Below, one piece after another: positions 20,236-30,167 of a stretch of DNA of 64,000 nucleotides. Source of the DNA: Endotrypanum monterogeii (Eukaryota; Euglenozoa; Kinetoplastea; Trypanosomatida; Trypanosomatidae); the NCBI GenBank assembly GCA_000333855.2, contig CM007338.1, forward strand, positions 516,686 to 580,685. The letters are read 5' to 3'. Position 1 is the stretch's first letter. Each line of letters opens with the position of its first letter. Under the pieces are notes generated by a model. That model was not told the DNA's origin and made no database searches. It saw only the letters and a list, made by a program, of their open reading frames with translations. Both the position numbers and the translations under genes were made by a program.

Positions 20236-21341
20236 AGGCATTCTAAGTCTTTGCACCGATGAGGGATAACATCGAGGGTGTAGCTACGTGGAAGGTTGGC
20301 GTGTGTGTTGATAATTTTGTGTTTTTATAGTCAGAATCGATCTCTGGTTGGAGGGTGGGCGAGGGCTCTGAGATGTAGTGCTGGACGTCGTCTCTGCCCT
20401 CCTTGCTTAGTGACTTTGGTGAAGGGCCACATTCGCTGGGTTGATGAGTGCTTACTTATGTAGAAATGTATCAACGTGCTTCGGGTGGAGCATACACACA
20501 GAGCGTATGGGAGAGCTACTGTTGCAATTCTTTCTATTCACTAGCCCTCTGTGCGCAGTGGGGATGGTGATACCACAGCGTGCGGCTGGTTTTGGGGGTG
20601 GGTAGGGGGGGGGGAAGGCGTGTATGCTTATTGTTTACATGTACGTAGCAGAGGTGGGGGGTCAGAAGGCACGGTGAGCTCTTGCTGTATCTGCCCCCCC
20701 TCCCGTCCCCCTCGTCCCCTCCTTTTTGGGACTACACATCTTTGAAAGTCTTCTGCTGTCCCCTCCCTGCGCTTTGATCTTTAAACGACTCTTGGCTCTC
20801 TTACTTCTCCTCCTGCGGCGCTCCCACAGTCATGTGTTTTGATCTCGGTGACGTGTCATCGCATTGCACGATTCCTTTGGTGACTTTGGAAAAAAAAAAT
20901 AAAACAAAAGCATGCATACAAAGACGATCACTGCACTCTCCCTCTTTGGCAACTGATCCCTCCCTCTCCTCCTGTCATCATCTCATTCGAATATATTTTC
21001 CTACCGGTGTGCATATATATTCTGTGTGTGTGTGTGTGTGTGTGTCCCATACCGTGCGCTTCTACTGAGCGTTACAGAGTCCCTTCGCATTCGGTGGAAA
21101 GAAAGAAGAAAACAAAAGTAATACGGAGAGAACTACAGCAGGAGGGTGTTATTTTATATATGTGAACGAGAGAACTCGCTTCTTCTTTTTTTTTTTTTCT
21201 TGTTTACACACCGCCGCCGCACTCTCGGTGTGCCCTTCAACGATTTTTTCCACTTCTATTTCGCGAAGGTTTGCCGCGTCCCCCCCGCCCCCCCCCCCCC
21301 TGTGGTTTTCTTTCCCTCTCATTTCTCTATATCATTGTCAG
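20236..21341. other. Spacer upstream of the phytochelatin-synthase-like gene
   Basis: No gene is recognised in about 1.1 kb. It has G-rich stretches near 20600-20660, a (TG)n run at about 21023-21044, a poly-T tract at 21188-21200 and a C-rich then C/T-rich tract at 21280-21335 ending in an AG directly before the start codon. Confidence 0.7.
21340..21341 (+). promoter_or_regulatory. Candidate spliced-leader acceptor abutting the start codon
   Basis: The AG is immediately followed by the ATG at 21342 and preceded by a strong pyrimidine tract. If used, the spliced leader alone would be the 5' UTR. An alternative acceptor further upstream, near 21265, after the poly-T at 21188-21200, cannot be excluded. 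Confidence 0.4.
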
Positions 21342-24300
21342 ATGTCCAGCTTTGCCCCGAAATCCGTCACCGAGATGCCGACCTCACATGCCGGAGCGGT
21401 GACTCCAGTTGGCAAAAGCAGTGGGCTGGTGCTGCCGCCCAGTGTCAGCGTCACGAAAGCTGTACCACAGGGCAAAACAGCAGGGGATGCCGCCCGGATT
21501 CCCCATGTGACGTTGAGTCCAGCATCGCGCGTGGCCCTGGTACAAACGCTGCCTTCGCACTCCAAGTGCATCAAATCCAATCGCAATGACTCTGACGTCT
21601 CCCACGCACCGCAGGCTGACATGGGCGTGTTCACCTCCGCACTCACCTCCCACAGCGACCAACGTGAGGTGGGCAAACGAGCTCAGGCCTCCTCTCCGAG
21701 TACAGAGGAGCGCTGGGGAACGACCGGGTCGAAGCAAAGTAACCTGCAGGTCGGGAAACTAAAGACTCCGTCCGTGGAAGCCCTGGGCAATGCAAAAGGA
21801 GCGGACACACGGGCTCCAAAGGCGGCGTATCAGGGTGTGCGTGGTTCCGCCTCTCCCACCACCAAAGGCGATTTGACAAGCAACAAAGCTGCAGCCGCCC
21901 ATCATCTGCAGCCGATCGTGTCTCCTCTCGGGGAGCATCTCAGTACTACTCCACCAGCAGAGTCTTCAGGGGTAGTAGGGAGGGGGAAGCGAGAAGCACC
22001 TCTGGCCACCGTTGCTGATCCTGTAGCGGCTGCTGGTGTAGCGGGCACTCCTCCGACCGCTGGTAGTGATGCTGGTCAGCATGGCCGGGGGATTTCTCGG
22101 TTTTCCTTGCTGTGTACAAACCTGCTTAGTAGTCCCCATGGAAGCAGCAGTGACAGTGACTCGTCCGACGGTAGCCCCAGCGAAGATAATCGAAAGGCTG
22201 ACTTCACGTCAGCGGTAAATGGGCAGAAGAACATGGATGGTAAGACTACGCCCAAGTCCCCACCCGCCAACGCGACCTCGACGGGCGGTCAGTGCCTCAC
22301 AGGTGCAGCGGCATCCACGCGCAGGGGGTTGGGCTTCAGCGGTGTTGCGCAAAAAGACCGCTCATCAGTGAGAACCGGCTGCCTCCAGCGGGGGGTCGCC
22401 ATCCTTTCTGCTGGGGATGGGTCGCAGGCAGCGCTGACCGAATCGTCGAGTTTTCACCTCTCAAAAGAGTTGCGGGATGGCGACAAGAGGGGCAGTCGGG
22501 ACTCTGAGGGGCAAGAAAAGGTGGTGGCAATTGGTCGTCGGTTTCGCCGTACACCTGACGGGCACGGCCAGAGGGATGCTGCAACACATTTTCCCGCTCT
22601 AGAAGACGACAAAGCCCCCACAGGCAGCTTTCCGAGTGCGAGCGGCCTGGTAAGCACGACGCGTCAGCAGCTCTCCCGGGTCAATCGAATCCGTGAGAGC
22701 TTCTTTGAACTGATCCCACGCTTTGAGGATGTGCTGCCACGTGGGAAGATGGGCCTGTTTGATAAGCATGACATCGATAAACTGCTGCTGTCCGGTGCGC
22801 CGTGCTCGTGGTTGTGCTGCGCTTCTTTGGCCATCGACTACGTCTCGGGCGTGCCGACATCAATAGAGACGATGTTGCGCGCGAATCGCCTGTGTATACA
22901 CTACATTTCTTTGCCCACGGTTACTCTGGCGGAGCTTTTTGATACCATGAACGATTACATTCACATTTGCCGTGCGTGCTCCGCTGCCCACAGAGGTCAC
23001 TTATCCACAGGGGTATTTGAGGAGGACAGTGGTGTGGCGCAATACCTGAGCAAAGATGAGCTTAAAAAGATGGAAAACATCCACTGTGAGATGGCCACCT
23101 TCTACAAGGATGTGCTGGACTCGGAGTCGGGCGAGGACATTCGTGGCATGGGTGAGCACCCCCCTGTCACGAGCTTGTCTCAGTTCCGAAAGGAGCTACT
23201 CGCCCACATTGGAGAGGAGAGATCCATGTATATTTTTAATTACAACCCATACCTGTTGGAGCAGTCCCAGCTGCGGCGGCGCGGCAACTTCTGCGACAAC
23301 GAGGAGGATGCGGATGCCATCATGAGGACTGGCCGCTTTACCCACGATGCGAGTTGTATGTTTGCCATTATGCTGAGCTTCGACCCGGTCGAGAACGAGG
23401 TGAAAATCATGACCCCACACATCACAGCGGAGAAGCGCCCGCTGTTCTCGAGGAAGGTCACGAGCGCAGAGGAGCGGCTCGGTGGGTATGAGAAGGAGGG
23501 GGAGGGCTCTGCATCGTGTAGCATGCATCGATTGGCGAACACCCTCGAGAACATTGTGATGGAGGAGCAGGTTGTGAGCCTGCAATCGTTGTATGAATCG
23601 GTTCATCACATGGATGCGTATTCATCTCTTTCCCTCGGGTTCGTTCGAGTGTTCGGAAGTGAAACGGACGTTCCGGAGGTGCCGTCGATCTTTCCGCTGT
23701 GTGTGCTCGACGGCAGCAGTGCTGGGGGTCTCATGACAAGTGTGCTGAATGTTAAAGTCGCTCCGCATCTGCTGGGCCTGGCCATGCTGCACCACCTTTC
23801 CATTACCTTCCTCATCTCGGAATCGGCTCGTCGAAAGCAGAGTAGCAGAAATTTGCTGAAGAAGGCCAACGCGTGCGACGTAAAGCTGCGCGGTATTCCT
23901 TTGACGAAGGTGTGCCAGCAACTGCAACTGCCCTTGTCGATGATTGTTGGCCAGAGTACGAAAGGATCCATAGCAAAGGCGTACGTGTGGTACCATGCGT
24001 TTCTTCGGAAGGTTCAGATTCAGGACGACGTACACATCGGTCTTATCCTGTCCTCCCGCCGCGATGGCGCTGCGGATGGGCAGCCCAACATAACCGACAG
24101 CGAGTTTCTCAGACATCTGCGTCTGGTCGTTCAGTCACGCAGCGTGATGCTGATAAGTTTTGACATCAACATCGCCTTTAACGTGCTTGTCGACGACAGG
24201 CCCGACCCAGCACACTTCGCTATTGTCATTGGCGTGGATGAGAAACGTGGTATTGCGCGGCTAGCGGATGTGAACGTGAAGCGCTTTCGGAAGACGTGGC

Positions 24301-25796
24301 ACATCTCGATTTCTCGCCTGTACAACGCGATCATGGGCTACGGTTATATTCTTGCATCGAAAGAAAGGAAAGTGATCAAGTCTTTGAACGGAAAAGAGTT
24401 TCACGAGGAGGCGATGCACTGCGCACAAAATTTCTTGCCGCCGCTCACCTCCCTCAGCTACCAGCGCTTTGAGTATCCTTCCTCACCGTACCCGGTGACG
24501 GTGCTGGCTGACGCGGTGGAGCAGCTGGGCTTCCAGAGGACCAGCGTGGAGAACTTCATCAACTTCAGCGGCTTCCATATATCCTATTTTCTCTCCGCCC
24601 ATATGCCGCTTGAGGGGGCGGCGTTGATCGTGCAGAATTATGTCCACTACGCCCTCGACGACGCTATGAGTGTGAGTACAGTACATTATGATTTCTCGAA
24701 GGAAAACCCTCCTCCCAGGGAGGATGAACCTGACGGGGACAGGGGGTCTGCCTATCCGGTGCGGTCGGAGGAGGACCTTGTGGAGGCTATTCAGTACGCA
24801 ATGGCCAAGCCAGAGAAGCGCAGGCTGATCATCAAGTATGATGTGAGGGTGCTGCAGTCAAATTTGGCTGTGTGGAACGGTAACGAGGGCAGTAGTTTCG
24901 CCATAGTAATGCATTACGAGGCAGCAACAAAGATGGTCGTACTCTCCAACGCAAGCCCGTCTTCCTTCTACCGCGTATTTTTCTGCCCCGTGGACTTGCT
25001 CTTCGAGGCCGTGTGCAGCTGGGACCGTATCGTTCTTCGCGCTGGCGGGACAATTCTACTCTCAACGGAGACGACGCAGGAGACGATGTATGAGGATACG
25101 AGAGGCTACGACATGGCGCACGCTCTCGTGTACCACCCCTTCAGGCCGATGTTCTCGTCGGCTTGCTCCTGTCTGGCGCTCGCCGCGACAGAGATGATGA
25201 TGAACATCGTGACTCCGAATTTTCTGGAGGGGGACCGGCAAAAAAGGAAGGTGCAGGAAACCACATACAAACGCTACAACAACATCTTCTCTGCCGAAGA
25301 CTTCCTTTACGCCCAGCCCAGCTTCAGCGTTCGCGAGTGGCGCACACGTTCAGTGGATATCCAGGAGCTGGTGGGCATGGCTAACAACGCCTTCAAGGTC
25401 TTAAGACTGCCCCTGCACGCCGTGGATCTCCTTCAAGAGAGTGATGCTGATTGCCACACTGACCCGATGGCATTGCTGCGGGGTTGCAGCGGGGTGGGCG
25501 GCGTAGTCACGGTGACTCTGCTCGCCTACGACACGGGTGTGATCCACGGCGTTCCTGGGGTTTCTGTGGGTCTTGTGAATCGTGTCAGCTTCTCCGAGGG
25601 AGATGATAACAACAGCAGAGACAGAGAGGCGAATGCGATTCTCAAAGCAGGCGATGCGCAAAGAAACAGTGTGGGTTCGGTACAGATTCTAGAGGGTGAT
25701 CCGTGTCGCTGGGGCTCTTGCTTCGATCGCTCTGCTGAGGAGCTGTCGCGCGCTCTCAAGGGTCTGTATCGCGTGGAAGAATGCGTGAATGATTAG
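21342..25796 (+). CDS. Large protein with four phytochelatin-synthase-like (papain-fold) modules
   Basis: A 1484-residue protein. Residues 1-460 are serine/threonine/glycine-rich and probably disordered. The rest appears to be four related modules of about 230-300 residues. Phytochelatin synthases are papain-fold transpeptidases with a Cys-His-Asp triad that act on glutathione. Module B resembles them best: GIPLTKVCQQL, VMLISFDINIAF, then AHFAIVIGVDEKRG with H958 and LADVNVKRF with D976. The 18-residue His-Asp spacing equals that of plant phytochelatin synthase. Its cysteine position appears to be leucine (L811, in LGLAML). Module A has cysteines at the expected site (PCSWLCCASLAIDYV, C488, C492, C493) but M673 and T691 in place of His and Asp. 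Module C seems to have S1076, S1185 and N1203. Module D has C1275 (SSACSCLALA) but V1389 and V1407. So no single module holds a full triad. Function is unknown; it could be a cross-module enzyme or a binding protein. The upstream frame to 21162 is encoded by the pyrimidine tract and is rejected. Confidence 0.75.
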   Translation: MSSFAPKSVTEMPTSHAGAVTPVGKSSGLVLPPSVSVTKAVPQGKTAGDAARIPHVTLSPASRVALVQTLPSHSKCIKSNRNDSDVSHAPQADMGVFTSALTSHSDQREVGKRAQASSPSTEERWGTTGSKQSNLQVGKLKTPSVEALGNAKGADTRAPKAAYQGVRGSASPTTKGDLTSNKAAAAHHLQPIVSPLGEHLSTTPPAESSGVVGRGKREAPLATVADPVAAAGVAGTPPTAGSDAGQHGRGISRFSLLCTNLLSSPHGSSSDSDSSDGSPSEDNRKADFTSAVNGQKNMDGKTTPKSPPANATSTGGQCLTGAAASTRRGLGFSGVAQKDRSSVRTGCLQRGVAILSAGDGSQAALTESSSFHLSKELRDGDKRGSRDSEGQEKVVAIGRRFRRTPDGHGQRDAATHFPALEDDKAPTGSFPSASGLVSTTRQQLSRVNRIRESFFELIPRFEDVLPRGKMGLFDKHDIDKLLLSGAPCSWLCCASLAIDYVSGVPTSIETMLRANRLCIHYISLPTVTLAELFDTMNDYIHICRACSAAHRGHLSTGVFEEDSGVAQYLSKDELKKMENIHCEMATFYKDVLDSESGEDIRGMGEHPPVTSLSQFRKELLAHIGEERSMYIFNYNPYLLEQSQLRRRGNFCDNEEDADAIMRTGRFTHDASCMFAIMLSFDPVENEVKIMTPHITAEKRPLFSRKVTSAEERLGGYEKEGEGSASCSMHRLANTLENIVMEEQVVSLQSLYESVHHMDAYSSLSLGFVRVFGSETDVPEVPSIFPLCVLDGSSAGGLMTSVLNVKVAPHLLGLAMLHHLSITFLISESARRKQSSRNLLKKANACDVKLRGIPLTKVCQQLQLPLSMIVGQSTKGSIAKAYVWYHAFLRKVQIQDDVHIGLILSSRRDGAADGQPNITDSEFLRHLRLVVQSRSVMLISFDINIAFNVLVDDRPDPAHFAIVIGVDEKRGIARLADVNVKRFRKTWHISISRLYNAIMGYGYILASKERKVIKSLNGKEFHEEAMHCAQNFLPPLTSLSYQRFEYPSSPYPVTVLADAVEQLGFQRTSVENFINFSGFHISYFLSAHMPLEGAALIVQNYVHYALDDAMSVSTVHYDFSKENPPPREDEPDGDRGSAYPVRSEEDLVEAIQYAMAKPEKRRLIIKYDVRVLQSNLAVWNGNEGSSFAIVMHYEAATKMVVLSNASPSSFYRVFFCPVDLLFEAVCSWDRIVLRAGGTILLSTETTQETMYEDTRGYDMAHALVYHPFRPMFSSACSCLALAATEMMMNIVTPNFLEGDRQKRKVQETTYKRYNNIFSAEDFLYAQPSFSVREWRTRSVDIQELVGMANNAFKVLRLPLHAVDLLQESDADCHTDPMALLRGCSGVGGVVTVTLLAYDTGVIHGVPGVSVGLVNRVSFSEGDDNNSRDREANAILKAGDAQRNSVGSVQILEGDPCRWGSCFDRSAEELSRALKGLYRVEECVND

Positions 25797-26374
25797 GGAG
25801 AGAGACGAATTCGGTGGGCGGTCAAAGAAAGACGTTGAAAATATTGAGCGGCTTTATTTTGAAAAAAAATATCTTGGTTTATGTTTGTGTTTGTGTGTGT
25901 GTGTGCTTCTGGTCTGGCGTCATGTACAGCCTCTCATTCTTTATTAGCAGTATTTTACTTGTATTTATTTCGTATTGCATGTATCCCCACTCTGCCTTCG
26001 ACTTCTTTTTCTCCCCTCCTTAGATGATATTTTTCACCAAAACGCGTAACAAGAAGGTGTTTGAATGGAGCTGACAAGCAATCAGATGGACGGGGCGTAT
26101 GCTTTGCTGAGATACATCTGTTGTAGTAAGATCCCCCTTTTCCGATTTTGAATCTTTGCTTTATAGTGACTGATTGCTACTCGTCTTTCTCACATTCACT
26201 TTTTTCCAAAATGTTTTTTTTTTTTTTTCACATGTGCGTATATGTATCTTCCCTCCTCGTATTTCAAAAAATATTTCGAATTTTTTTTTTTGGGGGGGTT
26301 ATCGCCGGTACACTGCTTGGAGCTCTCTTGGGTTTGTGTATTTGCCTTTTTTTGTGTGTCTGTGTCTTCGTGTA

Positions 26375-26408
<34 letters not shown>

Positions 26409-27619
26409 TGTGTGCGTCTGGGGTCTTCGTACTCTTTCAGAAAAAAAAATCCACTTTTTTTTTTTTTTGCACATGGAGCCAACTCGTGCTCTTGCGCCTT
26501 CCCTCTTTGTGTTCCTGGCAATTATTTCCCATTTGTGGATAACCCCTTCTCTTCATATGAGAGCGTAGATCTGTCGGGGCGTCAGTATACGCATCTGAGT
26601 CCCCTGTCTCTGGCCTTCTTCTGTCCTCTTTGAGGGTTGCCTCGCATTCCCCCCATGTTTTCTTTTACTATTCGAAATGTTTTCTGCTTGGTCGGATGGT
26701 GCTGGAATTTTGCAGGTCGATATAATCTTTCTCGTTTTGTGTTGCGTCAGCTTTGTTTACCTTTTGTCCTGAGATGATTCAGCCGGTGCGCATACTCGTG
26801 TGTTTTTTTTTTTTGCCCTCGCTGCTAGAGAAATGATTCATCAGTCCATCACCGCGACGGCGGCGAAAAAAAAAAATAGTTAGGTGTAACTTTGGATCTC
26901 TTTTTTAAAAAGTTCCCCCCCTTCTTTCCAACCCAATCCTTGCATCTGCATCCAAGGGCATTATCTATACAGATATATATATATATATATATATATGGAA
27001 CAATAACCGACCCCTCCTTGTTTTTTTTCTCTTATCCTTCACCCTAAAGAGTGGAATAGAATGCTCTGGCTCCATCCTCACCTGGTTTTTATTTTTTTAT
27101 GCTTATTGGTACCGTGTTACCGCTGTGCCAATGAAACTGCAGCGAACTGAGGCGGGAAAGAATCCGCGTGTGCAATTATCACACACACACACACACACAC
27201 AAATACACATCAACAGAGTAGTGACTGGGGCGAGAGTGATGCGGGTAATAAGAAAAGGGGCAGAAGAAGAGGGGGACCGTGTGGGTCGGACTACCCCTGG
27301 GAGTCCACGGATGGGAACAGAGAAGACATCAGATGTAGTCGAGAAACAAACAAACAAACAAAAGTCTTCTGACGGCTGGTTCAGTGAGGATCTGTTGTTT
27401 TTGTTTATCCTCGTCTTCTCCCCCTTCCCCTTCTGAATCGCCTATCACCCAATAAAAGATGAAGGGGAAGAGGGGGAGACGAGGGAGAGAGGGGGGGATC
27501 TCTTTCATATAGTCAACAAAAAACATGCGAGAAAAAAAAAAGCACTGCCGTTCGCGAGCCGATTGCATTAGCAACATACACACAAACATTAACCACTGTC
27601 CAAGACGTGTGCCATACTA

Positions 27620-27625
27620 TTCTTC

Positions 27626-27663
<38 letters not shown>

Positions 27664-28084
27664 NNNNNNNNNNNNNNNNNNNNNNNNNNNNNNNNNNNNN
27701 NNNNNNNNNNNNNNNNNNNNNNNNNNNNNNNNNNNNNNNNNNNNNNNNNNNNNNNNNNNNNNNNNNNNNNNNNNNNNNNNNNNNNNNNNNNNNNNNNNNN
27801 NNNNNNNNNNNNNNNNNNNNNNNNNNNNNNNNNNNNNNNNNNNNNNNNNNNNNNNNNNNNNNNNNNNNNNNNNNNNNNNNNNNNNNNNNNNNNNNNNNNN
27901 NNNNNNNNNNNNNNNNNNNNNNNNNNNNNNNNNNNNNNNNNNNNNNNNNNNNNNNNNNNNNNNNNNNNNNNNNNNNNNNNNNNNNNNNNNNNNNNNNNNN
28001 NNNNNNNNNNNNNNNNNNNNNNNNNNNNNNNNNNNNNNNNNNNNNNNNNNNNNNNNNNNNNNNNNNNNNNNNNNNNNNNNNNNN

Positions 28085-28119
<35 letters not shown>
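27620..28119. repeat. (CA)n-(TA)n array interrupted by an assembly gap
   Basis: CA units run into TA units up to 27663, followed by 421 N (27664-28084), and TA units resume until 28119. The simplest reading is one long TA array that could not be assembled. Confidence 0.9.
27664..28084. other. Assembly gap (421 N)
   Basis: Run of N bounded on both sides by TA dinucleotides. Confidence 0.98.
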
Positions 28120-28120
<1 letters not shown>

Positions 28121-28379
28121 TTTCGGAGAGATGGATATGATGGGACTCCGGACGATGGGAGACAGCGCCCGCATTTATTCATGACGCAAGTGTGTATCTT
28201 GTATAAACAAATTCGATCATCTTGTATCTCTTTCTCCTTTTCTCTACACATACATACAAGCACGCAGCTGCTTCTCTGATTCCCTGGTGATAACGGATAT
28301 CTAAGCAGTGTATTTGAGATATCATGCCCTTCCTATCGAAGAGCAATTTTACAATGACCCTCCCCGGGGGGGGGGGGGA

Positions 28380-29290
28380 GGGTTTTTGAATATGTTTCCC
28401 GGTGCGGCGCAGGGTCTTTCTTGGCGCAGTGCCGAACTTATTCGCCGTCCATGACTTTGTCGCTACTACCCAACGCTACGCTTTATTGGCTCCCCGACAA
28501 GTTTTCACGTTACCACCGGTGTCAAGGTCGGCTGGATTATCAAAGGCCAGTGCGGTTGTCTCTTGCATCACATTTTCTTTTTTTGTGACAACGATTTGCA
28601 GGGCTCAGCGCAGGAGGCACATCATCCGAGTGTGTCTCTTTTCTCCACACGATCAAGATGATTGCGGTGTGTGAAGGCAGCGAGCTTTCTCGTCTAATAT
28701 ATTAGTCTTCTCATGGTATGCGCACCCGGATGTGAGCACTGTACGGCCCTCCCTGTAACACATCACTGTTGTTTCTATCGGGTGCAAGACAGAGTCGCGG
28801 TATCGCTGTTTGTGTGTGTCTGTGTGTGATGTTCTTGATGCTCACAGATGGCAGGAGCTCTTGGGAGAAGGGACAGCGGGCGGGAGGGGTAGGGGAGGCA
28901 GACGTGTATCGGTGCTTCAGGTGTGTGTCCCTGCTTTGGGGGATTTACGATAACCTCGGGCACCCAGTCAGGCCGGTGTTGATGGCGACCCGTATGCCGA
29001 AGGACTTCCAGTAGCACGTCGAGCTACCCCCAAGAAGTACTCGAGACTACAAAATGAGGGGAGGGGGAGCCCTGGCTAGGGACTCTTTGCCTGCTGCTTT
29101 GGGCGCAGAAGGTGCCAAAGCTCAGAGGCCAACATCCCAATTCCGTACAGAGGTTGCTGCTCACGTCTCTCGTAAGTACAAGTTTCTGTGGGGCACCCCA
29201 TCATTTTTTTGAGCTGCTTTTCGCACAGAATCTATCGGAGTGAGAGACCGGAGGTGCCCGGTATACCCTTGGCTCACAAAAAAAAATATT
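28380..29290. other. Balanced-composition island, possible degenerate retroposon or gene remnant
   Basis: Unlike the surrounding spacer this stretch lacks long simple repeats and has mixed composition. It contains no open frame above about 90 codons with an ATG start. It ends at an A-rich run (29277-29287). Leishmania 3' UTRs often carry degenerate SIDER retroposons of about 550 nt that end in A-runs, so such an element is possible. No diagnostic SIDER motif could be verified by eye. Confidence 0.2.
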
Positions 29291-29367
29291 AGATGCGGCT
29301 CGTACTAATCTGCTGCTCTATAGGAAACAGTGCAGCGCTGGGTGTCGTGCTGTCACCGTTTGTATGT

Positions 29368-29398
<31 letters not shown>
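29368..29398. repeat. (CA)n microsatellite
   Basis: A run of about 14 CA units. Confidence 0.95.
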
Positions 29399-29402
<4 letters not shown>

Positions 29403-30144
29403 TGCGTACACCGCAATATTTTGATTCGTTGGTGGCATTCCTCTTTAGCGGTTCACCTTGATCGCCGAAACAAAAAAAATAAAAACAACAGCGAGAGAGT
29501 ATCCTTTTGTCTGCTCTTTTCGCTCATTACATTTCATTTCTCTTGGTGCTATCTCTTCTCATTTCCCCCCTCCCTTCGCCTTCCTTTCCCCCGTGATTTC
29601 TTCATTCACACTCACACCAAGCATCATTTCATTGCTGCAGAAGTCTCATCGTTTTGATCTCTGGCCTTGCTCACAAAGAAGTCCATCACTGTTTATTCTT
29701 TTCCCTCTCTTTCCTGCTTGCACGCTTTTTTTTTCCTTCCTCATCTTTCTCTAGTCCTTTCTTTACAACCGTGTGTTACTGACCTCACCTCATCCCCTGT
29801 CACATTCTGTTTTCATTGCCGCTCCCCCCCCCCCCCTTCCTCCCCTCCGCTCCCCCCCGATTTTGATTGGCTGTGTCTGTGTGCCTGGGAGGAGGGTGTC
29901 TTTCGGTTCTTTAGGGGCCATCTGTCTTCTTACCGCTGGAGGTCGCCACCACTAATTAAAAAAAAAAAAAGTGGTATCTGGGTGCTCTTGACGACATCAA
30001 GAGCCACTCTTCATAGTGGGAGGTGTGTACCTCGACCATTTTTATGCTTTTTTTTTGTCCTTCTCGCTGCTTAGTGCACAAACACACACCTATACACATA
30101 TACAAATTTCCTTTCTCCCTTTTGAGCACGTTTTCCCCTTACGC

Positions 30145-30146
30145 AG
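30145..30146 (+). promoter_or_regulatory. Candidate spliced-leader acceptor for the cytidylyltransferase gene
   Basis: An AG after a C/T-rich tract (about 30107-30140), giving a 21-nt leader without ATG before the start at 30168. Confidence 0.5.
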
Positions 30147-30167
30147 CCGCACACAAAATATTTTTCT

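Larger units (their letters stand above)
25797..30167. other. 4.4-kb spacer with an assembly gap
   Basis: No gene is recognised. The left part has poly-T tracts, a (TG)n run near 26391-26414, a (TA)n array at 26973-26996 and a (CA)n run at 27181-27202. N bases fill 27664-28084 inside a (TA)n array. A more balanced stretch of about 0.9 kb (28380-29290) differs from the microsatellite background and is listed separately. C/T tracts and an AG at 30145-30146 precede the next gene. Confidence 0.7.

Noticed and set aside
21162..21341. N-terminal extension of the four-module protein from 21162
   Set aside because: The extra 60 codons are translated pyrimidine tract (Phe- and Pro-runs) ahead of the likely splice acceptor.
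28402..28674. 90-codon frame in the balanced-composition island
   Set aside because: It begins at GTG, not ATG, has no recognisable motif and no clear acceptor; kept only as part of a possible remnant.
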